Source: Oppiella nova
Taxonomy: Eukaryota > Arthropoda > Arachnida > Sarcoptiformes > Oppiidae
Reading direction: 5' to 3'
Length of the DNA: 21,483 nucleotides
Assembly (NCBI GenBank): GCA_905397405.1
Contig: CAJPVJ010000684.1
Span: forward strand, 1 to 21,483
Under the pieces are notes generated by a model. That model saw only the letters and a program-made list of their open reading frames with translations, did no database searches and was not told the DNA's origin. The translations under genes were made by a program, and so were the position numbers. The stretch's first letter is position 1. Every line of letters starts with the position of its first letter. Below are positions 19,269 to 21,483 of this stretch, piece after piece.

Positions 19269-20482
19269 TTAATTAATATCGTAGGACTGGGAGCGCCGTA
19301 GTCTAGGCCAGCGATCCCTAAATAGTAGTACATTAATAGTCCTCCGAAATACTCGTCCCAAACGTCGGTTCCCTTTCTCGCCGAAGACGTCCTCGTTATC
19401 ATCGCATTCATTGCCTATCACTTCATCCAATCGGTAGTGAATGTAGTCATCCGTATCGAAACGCTCGGGAATTGCATCCCTGGCCGGTTGCCTATTATCT
19501 AAGGCTATGATAGGGTCAGGTAGTATACGGTTATCCGGCTGATTCAGAGTATTATTCGGTGGATTAGTGTTTTGATTGTCATTATCATTGCCATCGATGG
19601 CCATAATGGTATCGTTGGTATCGTCATCATAATCCCAGTCCAATAGGGAAGCCGGTGGCTGATTATCCAGTGAATAATCAACAGGGTCTGTGTGGGCGCC
19701 GGTATTATAATCCAAGTCCAATAGGGAATCAAGTGAATTGTTTACTTCGTAAACATCAGGTTCAGATTGGGCACCGGTATTATGACTATTGTTCATACTC
19801 TCATCCATATAATTAATATTCTATGAGAAATATATTTAACCTTGTTAACTCAAAAACTTTTTATAACTAATTATATATTACTTACCGGTCGATCACGACG
19901 TAAAGCCTCTAAATCATAGGCTAACTGTGCGTTCAATTCATTAAGCCTCTGTATTTCGCTGGCCATACCCTCCATGAGCACCCGGTGCCGTTGACTATCC
20001 ATAAACAACACGCCGTTCCTGTCTATGAGGCACTGGTTCTCGGCGGTCAACCTCTCGCACTGACCCCTCAGTATAGCGTTACAGTTGTGGCCCGTATTGA
20101 CGCCATTCCTATCGTAGCCACAAATACCGCACTTTTCGATGTACTGACACTCGTATAGCAAATGGTGAGCCAATTGGCATACCTTTACCACCGATGAGCA
20201 CCCGTTCCCGTAGTACTCGCATCGCACCGGCATATTAGCCAATAAATTGTGTACTATTCTGGGCGCCGGTAGCATTTCGTTCATATATAGTGGACCACGA
20301 TCATTGGGACAGGTATTATAACTTGTCAGCCACTGGTCTATACATGAGTAGCAGTATGTCTGTCGACAGCATTGGGTGACCATAGGGTTGACGTAAATGG
20401 CCAGACATATAGCGCATATGTATTCGTCGAGCTCCCGGTCATCGGCCGCACCCGCGTACCGCCCCCTGTCTATGCCGCACAT
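19269..20482 (-). CDS. RING finger / TRAF-type zinc finger protein, two exons, 382 aa (likely E3 ubiquitin ligase)
   Basis: Spliced CDS: exon 1 20482-19886 (199 codons), intron 19885-19821, exon 2 19820-19269 (183 codons plus TAA). The join is phase 0, with donor GTAAGT and acceptor ...CTCATAG. The start ATG has an in-frame TAA four codons upstream. Seen: a RING at about residues 23-61 (C23-x2-C26, C38-C39, C44-x2-C47, C58-P-x-D61); a TRAF/Siah-like finger (C88-x6-C95, H106/H107, C112); a second Cys/His cluster (C118-x2-C121, H132-x-C134); and a heptad-like coiled coil at about 140-197. Exon 2 is acidic, Asn/Asp-rich and probably disordered, with a two-copy internal repeat at 213-263; the last 37 residues are strongly basic (about ten Arg). 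The N-terminal order matches NRDP1/RNF41-like and TRAF-like ubiquitin ligases, but no MATH domain or NRDP1 C-terminal domain is visible. The usual RING His is not in its normal place (Gln41), and the last Cys is Asp, as in TRAF6-type RINGs. Family assignment is firm; ligase activity and substrate are inference. Confidence 0.88.
19629..19781 (-). repeat. Two-copy in-frame tandem repeat in exon 2 of the RING-finger gene
   Basis: Residues 213-237 and 238-263 are diverged copies of one unit. Each starts NTGA, carries a Pro-Asp/Val-x-Tyr-like stretch, and ends with a Leu-Leu-Asp-(Leu/Trp)-Asp-Tyr motif. The DNA copies are 75 and 78 bp (19781-19707 and 19706-19629) and share runs such as CCTATTGGACT. 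This looks like an internal duplication in a disordered tail. The LLD(L/W)DY motif could be a short linear binding motif, which is inference. Confidence 0.7.
19821..19885 (-). other. 65-bp intron of the RING-finger gene
   Basis: On the minus strand the intron begins GTAAGTAATA directly after CCG (Pro199) and ends TTTCTCATAG before AAT. Splicing keeps the frame at phase 0. Without splicing, exon 1 would read four more codons past the donor and stop. The coding style on both sides (mixed base composition against AT-rich flanks) supports one gene rather than two adjacent ones. Confidence 0.8.
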
Positions 20483-21465
20483 TATGGTAACTTAGTATTA
20501 CTTAAGCACCGGCAGTTAAATCACAAAGTCTTATTATGTTTAAGTTAATGAAAATATTAAAATTTTTATAGCAATTTAATTCAAGTAAATAGTAAATAAA
20601 GTAAACGTAAACTTTGAATTAAATAAATATTAATAAAAACAATAAGATTTAAAATGTGTGTTAAGTAATAATAATATTACACTTTTTGTGTAATAGTTGT
20701 TTAAATAATAAAAGTTTTCATGTTTGTATTGTATGTTTGAGTTGTTAATGAAAATGTTGACACCCTTATAACTCTGAGAATATGTTTTATTATTACAACT
20801 GAATTAACCATAGAAATCACTGAATCACACATTTTATTATAGTAAATATGAGTTACACTAGTAAGAGATGGATAGTATTTCTTAATTAAATCATAAACTA
20901 CTTAAAATGTAATATAATAATGTGATAAAAGTTAAGTTCACGTGTTGTATAATTAATAGCAATTTTTCTAATCTAATGTAGGATTTATAAAGATTATTTA
21001 ATTGTTTATTGACATGATTTAAGATGGCATGTTTTACTTGCACTGTATTTGAAACAATTATTTTTTTACCTTTTAAAATCATAAATGTAATTTATACTAT
21101 AAATAATATTGACTATAAATAATATATAATTAATGCTTGACATTAATACAATATACTGTACAAGTACAATACATATTTTTTTCATTTAATCAATGTGTTT
21201 TAAAAATACTGATATTACAGATTTTATGACAAATTAGGTAATTTTGTCGCTAATGTCTGCAATAATTTATAATTTTGTTTTTGTATCCTTATTATGTGTA
21301 TTAAATTAAGACAACAACTTGTCTAGAGTGAAATTGTTTTATTATTATACTATTACATTATTATACTAACGTCAAACTATTACATATTTACTGAAATTAC
21401 TGAACATAACATGAATTAAGTTTTATCTGAAAAGCTAAATGATTTCATTGTTGATTGTTACTTAC
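20483..21465. other. Region upstream of the RING gene
   Basis: AT-rich, with no GA tract and no GAATATTC. Holds a perfect hairpin at 20675-20695 (TATTACAC, T5 loop, GTGTAATA) and a 14-base direct repeat (ACTATAAATAATAT at 21096 and 21112). The promoter of the RING gene is presumably here, but I cannot place it. Confidence 0.5.
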
Positions 21466-21483
21466 AAACTGATTACCGGTATA
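21466..21483 (-). other. Possible 3' end of a partial exon at the window edge
   Basis: On the minus strand the window opens with TATACCGGTAATCAGTTT followed by GTAAGTAAC, a strong donor consensus like the one ending RING exon 1. It could be a 5' non-coding exon of the RING gene or the last bases of an upstream minus-strand exon. With only 18 bases visible this is a suggestion. Confidence 0.22.

Noticed and set aside
19544-19732. Minus-strand frame rich in Ile/Pro/Trp
   Set aside because: Shifted-frame shadow of the acidic tail of the RING protein.
1-21483. CRISPR array, phage or prokaryotic defence system
   Set aside because: No spaced direct repeats with unique spacers, no cas-like or operon-like genes. 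The DNA is intron-bearing eukaryotic sequence.

Overview
The window is eukaryotic nuclear DNA: very AT-rich, mostly non-coding, full of (GA)n/(CT)n microsatellites, with intron-containing genes and a MITE-like insertion. It has no bacterial-style gene packing. The RING plus TRAF-zinc-finger protein and the compact introns suggest an arthropod. From memory its 'CCxQT(F/Y)C...CPxDR' RING resembles families that are large in mites (Acari), so a mite is my best guess, at low confidence. Two protein-coding genes can be supported, both on the minus strand and both assembled here from two exons. Layout. 1-3146 is a large, nearly identical inverted repeat (arms about 700 bp, roughly 99% alike outside the microsatellite) around a 1.75-kb unique spacer. 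Its left arm runs into the window edge. 3147-12.2 kb is AT-rich non-coding DNA with many GA/CT tracts, short perfect hairpins and a candidate 0.67-kb element bounded by imperfect terminal inverted repeats (8713-9378). 12.25-12.78 kb is a less AT-rich island without a recognisable gene. 12.8-15.2 kb is AT-rich, with a small coding-like patch near 13.6 kb. 15276-17090 (minus) is a two-exon gene for a 167-residue protein I do not recognise. Its single 1.3-kb intron carries a 551-bp MITE-like element with TA target duplications. 17.1-19.27 kb is non-coding. 19269-20482 (minus) is a two-exon gene for a 382-residue RING/TRAF-type zinc-finger protein with a coiled coil and a charge-split, probably disordered tail. 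The right edge may hold the last bases of another minus-strand exon. Both genes have phase-0 introns with GT..AG ends and an in-frame stop just upstream of the chosen ATG. The sequence does not link them functionally: the RING protein is a likely E3 ubiquitin ligase and the other is an orphan. The most striking unexplained signal is the exact 8-mer palindrome GAATATTC, usually as AGAATATTCT and often as ACAGAATATTCTGT. I counted 21 copies where base composition predicts about one. They are dispersed through the non-coding DNA and absent from 12.35-17.84 kb and from everything right of 18.92 kb, so both coding genes lie in copy-free stretches.
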